From Bacteroidales bacterium UBA1410 (GTDB taxonomy: Bacteria; Bacteroidota; Bacteroidia; Bacteroidales; Dysgonomonadaceae), in NCBI GenBank assembly GCA_002305015.1, contig DBPW01000031.1, forward strand, positions 1 to 32,473: DNA of 32,473 nt, read 5' to 3'. Below are positions 24,845 through 32,473 of the stretch, in pieces. Both the position numbers and the translations under genes were made by a program. The number at the start of each line of letters is the position of its first letter. The first letter of the stretch is position 1. Under the pieces are notes generated by a model, which saw nothing but the letters and a program-made list of their open reading frames with translations, did no database searches and was not told the DNA's origin.

Positions 24845-26377
24845 ATGAAAAAAATTTTTATTCTTTCATTTTTAACGTTGTTATTAGCTTCTTTTTGTAG
24901 CATTAGTAATAAAAACGATGAAATATCAGAAGCAACTGAAAGTGTGAGAGGGACAATAACTTTTCATTCATCTGACAGCACATTAAACAAGATATTTACA
25001 TGGGCAAAAAAACAGGCTTTGGATTATGCATTTATGAACGACCCAGTAGGATTATGGTATGAAGCGGCTCTTCCGGGTCGGGAGGCCTTTTGTATGCGGG
25101 ATGTTTCCCATCAGGCGATGGGAGCCCAATTTCTCGGTTTGAGTTCCTATACTAAAAATATGCTTTACACCATGGCAAATAATGTAACGGATGCCAGGGA
25201 TTGGTGTAGTGTTTGGGAAATAACCCGTCATGGTTTACCAGCATTACAGGATTATCTTAACGATGAAGAATTTTGGTATAATCTGCCTGCCAACTTTGAT
25301 ATTCTGGATTGTTGCTTCAGGATGTACAAACTTAGCGGCGATCAGGATTATATACTGGATTCCGTATTTTTTAATTTTTATCAAAGAACGGTTTACGATT
25401 ATGTGGATCGATGGGACCTCGGTATCGATAAGGTGATGAAACGTGAGCGCATTATGAACATGAGATCCCGCAACATCAGAAAGTTCAGGTGGGTAAGGGG
25501 CATTCCGGGTTATGATGAAGAAAACGGCGATTATATAGCTTCACTTGATTTGCTGGCAACTGAGCAGGCGGCTTTCGAATCGTATGCACGATTGAAACAG
25601 CTTGGCGGTAATGAAGAGGAAGCTTCCAAATTTTACAGAAAAGCTGAGGAAGTAAAAAATTTCATAAATACGGTTTTGTGGGATAATCAAACGAAGAGAT
25701 ATTATTCCTGCATTAATAAGGATCATCAACCTTACAGAAGAAATTTTGATTATGCTGTTCTCTATTGGGGCAACATAGTGACAGATACCTTAAAATTGCG
25801 ATCCACAATCAAAGCTTTAATTGACAATTTACCAACAAAGACAACAGAAATCAGTATCGAGGTTTTATCACATCTGCCGGAAATTCTTTATAAATATGAA
25901 AAGCCAGAAAAGGCATATGAAATGCTCCGATTAATTAAGGAAAATGACCGTCGGGAATATCCGGAAGCATCTTTCAGTACCATTGGAGCGATGGTTGCTG
26001 GTTTGATGGGGATTGAAACGGAATTATATCCTCAAAAAGAATCGCTAGTAAATGGACAATATGGAGAGCAAGCGTTTATAACCAAGTCAAGGTTGTGCGC
26101 GGAAACAAAATGGGCTGAAGTCGATCATGTTCCTGTCAAAGGGAATAACATTTCTGTGCGTCATGAAGGCAATAAAAAAACAATTTTTACCAATAATTCG
26201 GGTCCACAAGTGCAATGGGAGGCATATTTTTCAGGTGCTCACAAAAATTTATTGCTGAATGGTAAGCCCGTGAAAGCAAATGTCAAAGAACTTTTGTCGA
26301 ATGGTGAAAAAGAGTCATGGATAAGAGTAGTCGTTGGCGCGGGAGAAACGATGACCGTTCAAACTCTTGATCAATAA
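24845..26377 (+). CDS. Putative secreted six-hairpin-type glycosidase, family not recognised
   Basis: A 510-residue exported protein whose pattern resembles (alpha/alpha)6-barrel glycosidases: many amphipathic helices with conserved-looking aromatic and acidic loops. Notable segments are GLWYEAALPGREAFCMRDVS (69-88), WCSVWEITRHGLPALQDY (120-137), ASLDLLATEQAAFESYARL (232-250), and YPEASFSTIGAMVAGLMGIE (372-391). Asp86, Glu124 and Glu375 are candidate acids but I cannot assign catalysis. After about 410 a beta-rich C-terminal domain follows. The signal peptide ends near SFCS; the lipobox is poor (Phe at -1). It is the first enzyme after susC3/D3 and precedes GH27. The six-hairpin assignment is by appearance, not a certain family match. 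Confidence 0.7.
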   Translation: MKKIFILSFLTLLLASFCSISNKNDEISEATESVRGTITFHSSDSTLNKIFTWAKKQALDYAFMNDPVGLWYEAALPGREAFCMRDVSHQAMGAQFLGLSSYTKNMLYTMANNVTDARDWCSVWEITRHGLPALQDYLNDEEFWYNLPANFDILDCCFRMYKLSGDQDYILDSVFFNFYQRTVYDYVDRWDLGIDKVMKRERIMNMRSRNIRKFRWVRGIPGYDEENGDYIASLDLLATEQAAFESYARLKQLGGNEEEASKFYRKAEEVKNFINTVLWDNQTKRYYSCINKDHQPYRRNFDYAVLYWGNIVTDTLKLRSTIKALIDNLPTKTTEISIEVLSHLPEILYKYEKPEKAYEMLRLIKENDRREYPEASFSTIGAMVAGLMGIETELYPQKESLVNGQYGEQAFITKSRLCAETKWAEVDHVPVKGNNISVRHEGNKKTIFTNNSGPQVQWEAYFSGAHKNLLLNGKPVKANVKELLSNGEKESWIRVVVGAGETMTVQTLDQ

Positions 26378-26445
26378 AACTGCGAAGAAAGTTATTTTGC
26401 TATTAAATATTGTACTATTAAAACAAATCTAAACAAAAGATAAAA

Positions 26446-27627
26446 ATGAAAAAGACATTATGGATGATTTTTCTCTTTACCTTGTTGGTAAAGAGTGGTT
26501 CGGCACAAAAGTTCGAACAATTGGCACAGACACCACCAATGGGTTGGAACAGTTGGAACAGGTTTGGATGCAACGTGAGTGAGAAATTGATCATGGAAGT
26601 GGCAGATGCTATGCAGAGTACAGGATTGACTGGAGCCGGATACGAATATCTGGTAATTGATGATTGTTGGCAGGTCGATCGTGACGAAAACGGAGAGATT
26701 GTAGTAGACAAGGATCGATTTCCTCATGGAATGAAGTATGTGGCCGATTATGTACATTCTAAAGGGCTGAAATTTGGAATTTATTCATGTGCCGGAACGA
26801 AAACTTGTCAAGGAAGACCCGGCGGTAGAGGATACGAATTTCAGGATGCCCGCACATATGCCAGTTGGGGAGTGGATTATTTGAAATACGACTGGTGTTA
26901 CTCGACCACACAGAATGCTCAGGCATCTTATACTCTGATGCGGGATGCACTGTATAAAGCAGGAAGGCCAATTGTGTTCAGTATTTGTGAATGGGGATCG
27001 AACAAGCCGTGGGAATGGGCGAAAGAAGTCGGACATCTATGGCGGACGACGGGAGATATTGTGGACCGATGGGATGCGATGATGGGGATTTTCGATGAGC
27101 AGAAAGATTTGTGGCGATATGCCGGACCCGGACATTGGAATGATCCGGATATGCTTGAAGTTGGAAATGGTGGAATGACAACGGAAGAATACAAAACCCA
27201 CTTTTCATTATGGTGCATGTTGGCATCTCCACTGATGGCCGGTAATGACATAAGGGAAATGGACAAGGAGACACAGGAAATTCTGACTAATAAAGAGATG
27301 ATCGCTGTCAATCAGGATAAGTTGGGGAAACAGGCTTTCTGTTTCAGAGATAATGGCGAATATGAGATTTGGGTCAAGAAACTGAGTGGAGACGAGAAAG
27401 CCGTTTGTCTGCTGAATCGAGGTGACGAAACGAAAACTGTGGAAGTTAATCTTCCCCAAATATTGAAAGCGAGTAATGAGTCTTATTGGTCAACTGATCC
27501 TTATCAGTTGCAAGATTACCGGATAAGAGACTTGTGGCAGCATGAAGAGATTAAGCCGAAAGGAGAAGTTATGGAAGTAAAAATGTCGCCACACTCCGTT
27601 AAAGTTTACCGATTTGTAAGAAAGTAG
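26446..27627 (+). CDS. GH27 alpha-galactosidase-like enzyme
   Basis: Exported retaining glycosidase that removes terminal alpha-D-galactose; some GH27 members act instead on beta-L-arabinopyranose. The 393-residue protein has a signal peptide (GSAQ, about 21), then TPPMGWNSWNRFGCNVSE (29-46), YLVIDDCWQ (68-76), YLKYDWCY (145-152) with nucleophile Asp149, and WRTTGDIVDRWD (199-210) with acid/base Asp204. The barrel is followed by a beta-sandwich ending SPHSVKVYRFVRK. Length and order are those of a complete GH27 enzyme. It lies 68 bases after the putative glycosidase and is probably co-expressed. Confidence 0.93.
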   Translation: MKKTLWMIFLFTLLVKSGSAQKFEQLAQTPPMGWNSWNRFGCNVSEKLIMEVADAMQSTGLTGAGYEYLVIDDCWQVDRDENGEIVVDKDRFPHGMKYVADYVHSKGLKFGIYSCAGTKTCQGRPGGRGYEFQDARTYASWGVDYLKYDWCYSTTQNAQASYTLMRDALYKAGRPIVFSICEWGSNKPWEWAKEVGHLWRTTGDIVDRWDAMMGIFDEQKDLWRYAGPGHWNDPDMLEVGNGGMTTEEYKTHFSLWCMLASPLMAGNDIREMDKETQEILTNKEMIAVNQDKLGKQAFCFRDNGEYEIWVKKLSGDEKAVCLLNRGDETKTVEVNLPQILKASNESYWSTDPYQLQDYRIRDLWQHEEIKPKGEVMEVKMSPHSVKVYRFVRK

Positions 27628-27923
27628 AAGAACTAGAAGTATTTCGTTGCAATAATAATGAATTCGTTGAAAAACAAAGTATTTTGTCTTATTCCAGGAT
27701 GATTCAATGGCGAATCGTGATTATTTGGGTAAAGTGTATCTGGTAGGCAAAAGAGCATGTGAACGAAAAATGCACTGTGATTATTCTGATAGGTCTGTGG
27801 TTGCGAAAGTAACTTTTTTGGTAATCCTTTTTTGTATATGTCCGAGAGGCGACAGTCGATGTTGCGAATTCGGGTGGGTTTCAAATTTAATATTTTTATT
27901 AATACATTAGTATATTTTTTTCA
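27628..27923 (+). other. Intergenic stretch with an unsupported 67-codon frame
   Basis: This 296-base gap separates the GH27 and GH36-like genes. An open frame at 27707-27910 on the plus strand (MANRDYLGKVYLVGK...) and another on the minus strand are both possible, but neither has a signal, domain or start context I recognise. The sequence is less AT-rich than the other gaps. It may be remnant DNA of an older gene. Confidence 0.25.
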
Positions 27924-30047
27924 ATGAGAACTACTGAATTTTTATTTTACTTTATAATTTTTTTTACCTTATCTTCTGTTGGTGTAGAAAATTATGTGTT
28001 TGCGATTGATAAGCAGGAAGGAGTTTCTCCAGCCAATGCTCCTTCACAATTAAAGTTGGAGGGGAAAACTCTCTCTATTTACTATGACGGACAAGAATTG
28101 TTTAAGGGGGAATTCGATTATATGGATTCGACTATCCGATTTAGTCAAGTAATAGATGAAGAGGAAGGGAAAATAAACCAGGTTTACGAATGGACAGCAG
28201 GCGGTCGACCTTTGAAATTAACGGGAATGATTCGTGCAAGTACCCAATCTTTTCCGTGTCAGGCTGATAATCCGCACGATTCAAAAAAGATCGTGAGACA
28301 TTCTATCGGGTTGAGTAATAGTTCTCTTAATCATGCTGTTTATGACCGTAAAAGCGATTGGGTGTTGTCTGTAGATTTCCCGACAACAGTTCGTATCATT
28401 CCTGTTGTGGATAATGGAAATGTTCATCAATTTAAGATCGAGATTTTCGGGAATATTATTTCTCTTCGATTCCGTCCCCGTTATTATCAGAAACACAGAG
28501 GGCTAAGTTATTTCGAGCCTTGGAATTATGATGTATGGAAACCTTCTGTTGTGGGTTGGTGTTCTTGGTTTGCCTATTTTAAAGATATTTCAGAAAATAA
28601 GATCAAACAGGTGGCAGATGTGCTTTCCAGTAAGCTTGTTTCGTATGGTTTGAATTATTTGCAGATAGACGATGGGTATCAACGAGAGCCGGTAGGTTTG
28701 CCTTCCAGTTGGTTGGAGGGAAATGATAAATTTCCCTCTGGTCTCGGAAACTTGGCAAGCTATATTAAAAGCAAAGGTTTGATGCCTGGAATATGGACTT
28801 ATACAAGTTTTCACCAGAAAGAATTTGCCCTTGCACATAAAGATTTATTTGTAAAAAACAGTGTAGGGAACCCCGCATATGGAAATTGGGTGGGATATAT
28901 TATGGATGGATCAAATTCAAAAACCTTAAATACGCTTATAAAACCTGTCTATCAAGGATTGCATGAGATGGGTTGGAGTTATTATAAAGTTGATGCATTG
29001 AGGCATTTGCGATACGAGGGATACAATTCATACAATGAGTACTTTTCTAAAAAAGGTATCGACCGGGAAAAAGCATACAGAAATTTGGTTCAGAGCATTC
29101 GGAATGAAATTGGGGAGGGGAATTTTATGTTAGGATGCTGGGGCATCCGGCCCGAACTGATAGGAATTATTGATGCATGCAGAATCGGAGGAGACGGTTT
29201 CGGATATGCAGGATTTGCGCAATACAATTCTTTCAATAACGTGGTTTGGCGGAATGATCCTGATCATATTGTTCTTTCTAAGGAAGATGCATATTCTTCC
29301 TGCATGGTCACATCGTTAACAGGATCGGTATTTATGTTGACAGACAAACCGGAAGTGTACGAAACGGATATTGTGAATGCTGCCAGGCGAAGCATACCGG
29401 TCATGTTTACTCAACCCGGGCAGCTTTATGATGTGGATCCTTCACGTTCGTCACAGATTTATAGAGTGAATAGTGAACTTAGTGGCGATGGACCAAGGGT
29501 TTTTGATGCAGGACAAAATGATAATAAAGATTACCTTTACATGCTCGAAATCAATGAACCTTATGAAAACTGGATGTTATTGGGGAAAATAGGAGGGGAA
29601 TCACAAACGCTTACATTCAGAGAATTGGGTTTGGATGACACGAAAAAATATTTAGTTTTTGAATACTGGACGAAACAGCTAGCAGGAAGCTTTTTCAAAG
29701 GATTTTCCACAAGAGAAATTAATCCCGATTATAATTGCCAATTATTTTGCATTCGCGAACATAAGGATCATCCCCAGCTTCTTGCTACTGACAGACATAT
29801 AACATGTGGTGCTTATGACCTGATAGATTTAAAATGGCAAGATCTGACATTAGAGGGGAAAAGTAAAGCTGTCAAGGGTGAAGAATATAAGTTATATATT
29901 GCGGAGCCATCAGGCTACGATTTCGTAAAATTTGATTGTACTGATGCGCATCTTATTTCAAATAAGAAGAAAGGGATAGTGAGGGAGATTTCTTTATATG
30001 TAGGTACAGATAAACCATTATTTTGGTCAGTAAGCTATAAACGATAA
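27924..30047 (+). CDS. GH36-like (clan GH-D) alpha-galactosidase-type enzyme
   Basis: Probable exported retaining glycosidase, 707 residues, with a signal peptide (about 1-27) and an N-terminal beta-sandwich (to about 200). The catalytic barrel begins at VVGWCSWFAYFKDISE (209-224) and shows YLQIDDGYQ (245-253), GWSYYKVDALRH (350-361) with Asp357 as likely nucleophile, and ACRIGGDGFGY (418-428), where Asp424 is the likely acid/base. A C-terminal beta domain follows from about 550. The clan is clear; whether CAZy would place it in GH36 or a related family I cannot tell. It lacks the longer insertions of classical GH36. Position suggests it works with the GH27 and GH97 enzymes on the same glycan. 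Confidence 0.85.
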   Translation: MRTTEFLFYFIIFFTLSSVGVENYVFAIDKQEGVSPANAPSQLKLEGKTLSIYYDGQELFKGEFDYMDSTIRFSQVIDEEEGKINQVYEWTAGGRPLKLTGMIRASTQSFPCQADNPHDSKKIVRHSIGLSNSSLNHAVYDRKSDWVLSVDFPTTVRIIPVVDNGNVHQFKIEIFGNIISLRFRPRYYQKHRGLSYFEPWNYDVWKPSVVGWCSWFAYFKDISENKIKQVADVLSSKLVSYGLNYLQIDDGYQREPVGLPSSWLEGNDKFPSGLGNLASYIKSKGLMPGIWTYTSFHQKEFALAHKDLFVKNSVGNPAYGNWVGYIMDGSNSKTLNTLIKPVYQGLHEMGWSYYKVDALRHLRYEGYNSYNEYFSKKGIDREKAYRNLVQSIRNEIGEGNFMLGCWGIRPELIGIIDACRIGGDGFGYAGFAQYNSFNNVVWRNDPDHIVLSKEDAYSSCMVTSLTGSVFMLTDKPEVYETDIVNAARRSIPVMFTQPGQLYDVDPSRSSQIYRVNSELSGDGPRVFDAGQNDNKDYLYMLEINEPYENWMLLGKIGGESQTLTFRELGLDDTKKYLVFEYWTKQLAGSFFKGFSTREINPDYNCQLFCIREHKDHPQLLATDRHITCGAYDLIDLKWQDLTLEGKSKAVKGEEYKLYIAEPSGYDFVKFDCTDAHLISNKKKGIVREISLYVGTDKPLFWSVSYKR

Positions 30048-30122
30048 AATCGCTTTGAAATTAATAAAGAAGAGAATATTTATTGAAAAACTCATTGAGT
30101 GGAAAATTTAAAGTAAATAATT

Positions 30123-30242
30123 ATGAAGCGAGGAAAGATAAATAAATTTTCAGCACTTATAATAGCATTATTTTTCGTGTATTTACATCGCTGTCAGTTC
30201 ACCATGAGGAATGATAAGATGTTTAGAAAACTAAGTCATTAA
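30123..30242 (+). CDS. Possible small exported peptide, 39 residues
   Basis: ATG at 30123 to TAA at 30240-30242 encodes a basic N-terminus (MKRGKINK), a hydrophobic core (FSALIIALFFVYL) and then HRCQ, which looks like a signal sequence with a weak lipobox, followed by only 15 more residues (FTMRNDKMFRKLSH after CQ). The start context (aataattATG) is like those of the neighbours. It may be a true small lipoprotein, or the start of a gene whose rest is gone. I recognise no family. Confidence 0.3.
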   Translation: MKRGKINKFSALIIALFFVYLHRCQFTMRNDKMFRKLSH

Positions 30243-30276
30243 AAATATCTAATCTGTAAATATCAGTTTGGAGTTA

Positions 30277-30419
30277 TATTAGAGATAAAAGTTGTATGTG
30301 TGGTACTACAACTGTGAATTTGCTCTAATAGCTAATATTAGATTGAATTATTGTGAATCCGAAAAATTTGCGAGATAATGTTATCGAGTTAATTGTTGAA
30401 AAACTTTAATAGTTTTTCA
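30277..30419 (+). other. Structured leader upstream of GH97
   Basis: The 438-base gap 30048-30485 holds three inverted repeats besides the small frame at 30123. TATTAGAG (30277-30284) pairs with CTCTAATA (30323-30330) and encloses AGTTGTA (30290-30296)/TACAACT (30307-30313). CTAATATTAG (30332-30341) is a perfect palindrome. TGAAAAACT (30397-30405) and AGTTTTTCA (30411-30419) form a 9-bp stem with a 5-base loop. They could form the 5' leader of GH97 or a small RNA. All are AT-rich, which raises the chance of coincidence. Confidence 0.4.
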
Positions 30420-30485
30420 TTAAGTTTCTCTTTATTTTTTAATCGTGACTTATTAATCAATATGAATAATCAAATAAATTTTTTT

Positions 30486-32473
30486 ATGAAAACTTTACAC
30501 ATGCTTATTATTTCAATCTTTTTAGCTACAAGTCTTATGGCCGAATCGTATGTATTGAAATCACCCGACAGCAAATTACAGGTAAACGTAGAAATCTCCG
30601 ATAAAATCCGATTTTCCGTAAATCACGAACAAACAGAAGTCATTGCTCCCTCTCCTGTGTCCATGACACTTGCCGACGGGAGGGTGTGGGGTGAAAAACC
30701 CAAATTGAAAAGCAAAAAAACGCAACATACCAATCAGATGATTGTTTCAACAACATACAAGAAAAAGGAAATCCCCGACATATATAATGAGCTCATTTTG
30801 AATTTCAAGGGAAACTACAGCCTAATTTTCAGAGCATATGATCATGGCGTGGCCTATCGGTTTGCAGCTACTGAAAAAGACAGCATTTGGATTCAAAACG
30901 AAGAAGTAAATCTTCAATTCAGTCAAAATTATCCGACCATAGTTCCCTATGTTCGGAAAGACAATCCACAAACATTTGAAGAACAGTTTTTCAATTCGTT
31001 TGAAAACACATACACGCATTCGAAATTAAGCGAACTGGATAAAAGACGGTTGATGTTTTTGCCCTTGGTTGTAGAACTCAACGACGGAAAGAAGCTGTGC
31101 ATTACAGAAGCTGATTTGGAAAGTTATCCGGGACTTTATCTGAACAAAGGAGAAGACCAATCGCTCCGGGGAGTGTTTGCCCCCTATCCCAAACACGTAA
31201 AACAAGGCGGGAACAATATGCTACAGGGATTGGTTACCGAGAGAGAAAACTATATAGCCAAATGTAAAGGGAGTCGTAATTTTCCTTGGCGCGTCTTTGC
31301 CGTTTCCACAAACGACAAAGAGCTGCTGGATAACGACCTGGTATATTTGTTGGCGTCTCCTTCGCGTGTAGAGGATATATCCTGGATCAAACCCGGTAAA
31401 GTTGCATGGGAATGGTGGAACGATTGGAATCTCTATGGGGTGGATTTCAAATCCGGCATTAATAATTCGACCTATAAGTACTATATCGATTTTGCATCGA
31501 AACAGGGTATCGAATACGTTATTCTGGACGAAGGATGGGCTGTGAACAAACAGGCCGATCTGCTGCAGGTGATTCCCGAAATTGATATTCGGGAATTGAC
31601 AGATTATGGAAAATCTCGCCATGTAGGAATTATTCTTTGGGCAGGCTATTGGGCGGTCGATCGCGATATGGAAAACGTTTTCAAGACTTATTCCGATATG
31701 GGAGTCAAAGGGTTTAAGGTAGATTTCATGGACAGAGACGACCAGGCGATGGTCAATTTTTATTATCGTTGTGCCGAAACGGCAGCCAAATACGGACTGA
31801 TGATCGATTTTCACGGCGCATACAAGCCAACAGGCCTGCATCGCACCTATCCCAATGTGATCAATTTTGAAGGTGTGCACGGACTGGAACAGGTAAAATG
31901 GGCACCCCCATCGGTCGATATGGTAACGTACGAGGTAACCATGCCTTATATCCGGATGCTGGCCGGACCATTGGATTATACTCAGGGAGCCATGAGAAAC
32001 GCCACAAAAGAAAATTACCGCCCGATAAACAGTGAACCGATGAGCCAGGGCACCCGTTGCCGCCAATTGGCCGAATACGTGATATTCGAATCGCCACTGA
32101 ATATGCTTTGCGACAGTCCCTCAAATTATCTTCGGGAGCCGGAATGTACCCGTTTTATTGCCGATATACCCACCGTTTGGGATCAGACCCTTGCGTTAGA
32201 CGGAAAAATAGGCAAATATATTGTTATGGCACGCCAAAAAAATGACGTATGGTATGTGGGAGGTTTGACCAATTGGGAAAAACGAGAAGTTACGGTCGAT
32301 TTATCTTTCCTCGATAGAGGCCATTACGAAGTGGAGTTATTCAGCGACGGGATTAATGCCGATCGTGCTGCTCGCGATTATAAAAGGGAAATCGTTTCGC
32401 TTCCAGACAATCAAAAATTAACAATTACACTGATGCCCGGCGGAGGATTTGCCGCAAAAATCAAGAAAAAATA
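30486..32473 (+). CDS. GH97 alpha-galactosidase/alpha-glucosidase-type enzyme, stop codon cut by window edge
   Basis: Exported calcium-dependent glycosidase. The frame runs 662 codons to ...AKIKKK and the last two bases are TA, so only the final base of the stop codon is probably missing. The start at 30486 gives a clean signal peptide ending SLMAES; an in-frame ATG at 30462 would add eight residues. After an N-terminal beta-sandwich (LKSPDSKLQVNV) the barrel shows AWEWWNDWNLYGVDF, YVILDEGWA, VKGFKVDFMDRDDQ (407-420), and NVINFEGVHGLE. In GH97 the Asp in KVDF (Asp413) is the nucleophile of the retaining type, which includes alpha-galactosidases and a bifunctional beta-L-arabinopyranosidase; Glu462 is a candidate acid/base. 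SusB-type inverting members use Glu bases instead. The family is firm; retaining type is inferred. Confidence 0.93.
   Translation, partial: MKTLHMLIISIFLATSLMAESYVLKSPDSKLQVNVEISDKIRFSVNHEQTEVIAPSPVSMTLADGRVWGEKPKLKSKKTQHTNQMIVSTTYKKKEIPDIYNELILNFKGNYSLIFRAYDHGVAYRFAATEKDSIWIQNEEVNLQFSQNYPTIVPYVRKDNPQTFEEQFFNSFENTYTHSKLSELDKRRLMFLPLVVELNDGKKLCITEADLESYPGLYLNKGEDQSLRGVFAPYPKHVKQGGNNMLQGLVTERENYIAKCKGSRNFPWRVFAVSTNDKELLDNDLVYLLASPSRVEDISWIKPGKVAWEWWNDWNLYGVDFKSGINNSTYKYYIDFASKQGIEYVILDEGWAVNKQADLLQVIPEIDIRELTDYGKSRHVGIILWAGYWAVDRDMENVFKTYSDMGVKGFKVDFMDRDDQAMVNFYYRCAETAAKYGLMIDFHGAYKPTGLHRTYPNVINFEGVHGLEQVKWAPPSVDMVTYEVTMPYIRMLAGPLDYTQGAMRNATKENYRPINSEPMSQGTRCRQLAEYVIFESPLNMLCDSPSNYLREPECTRFIADIPTVWDQTLALDGKIGKYIVMARQKNDVWYVGGLTNWEKREVTVDLSFLDRGHYEVELFSDGINADRAARDYKREIVSLPDNQKLTITLMPGGGFAAKIKKK

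Noticed and set aside
31221..32066. 281-codon minus-strand frame near the right edge
   Set aside because: It is antisense to the GH97 gene, whose catalytic motifs are intact through this stretch.
1..32473. CRISPR array, insertion sequence, phage or rRNA
   Set aside because: No regularly spaced repeats, transposase, integrase or phage gene and no rRNA sequence were seen.

Overview
The window comes from a Bacteroidota chromosome, most likely order Bacteroidales. It has three susC/susD pairs, lipoproteins with short N-terminal lipoboxes, A-rich translation starts without a clear Shine-Dalgarno, Bacteroides-type promoters (TTTG-N19/20-TAnnTTTG) and a tRNA without encoded CCA. Almost every gene serves glycan capture and breakdown. 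I see two polysaccharide utilization loci (PULs) separated by a tRNA gene and a housekeeping-type reductase. No genus can be named from the sequence alone.

Locus 1 (about 1-15974) looks pectin-directed. On the minus strand is the start of a GH43-type lipoprotein glycosidase (cut by the left edge). A 289-bp divergent regulatory region with a perfect 14-bp inverted repeat separates it from a plus-strand series: susC1, susD1, a PL1-type pectate lyase, susC2, susD2, a terminator, a second and larger PL1-type pectate lyase, and a DUF3826 protein. susC1 and susC2 share an almost identical 231-bp segment (signal peptide end plus carboxypeptidase-regulatory-like domain) while the rest of each gene differs. 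Neither has an STN domain, and no regulator gene for this locus lies in the window.

The middle (15975-17716) holds two terminators, a tRNA-Gly(GCC) on the minus strand with a well-placed promoter, and a YghZ-like aldo/keto reductase on the minus strand with its own promoter.

Locus 2 (17717-32473) starts with an ECF sigma factor and a FecR-type anti-sigma factor, followed by susC3, which carries the matching STN signalling domain, and susD3. Downstream are a six-hairpin-like putative glycosidase of unrecognised family, a GH27 alpha-galactosidase, a GH36-like clan-D enzyme and a GH97 enzyme (cut by the right edge inside its stop codon). The substrate is probably rich in alpha-galactosyl or beta-L-arabinopyranosyl ends. 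In the model I infer, substrate binding by SusC3/D3 signals through STN to FecR, releases the sigma factor and raises expression of susC3/D3 and perhaps the enzymes.

The most notable points are the divergent inverted repeat, the near-identical susC N-terminal modules, the unassigned glycosidase at 24845, and several structured intercistronic regions (18339, 19529, 24728, 30277). I found no CRISPR array, rRNA, insertion sequence or phage gene.
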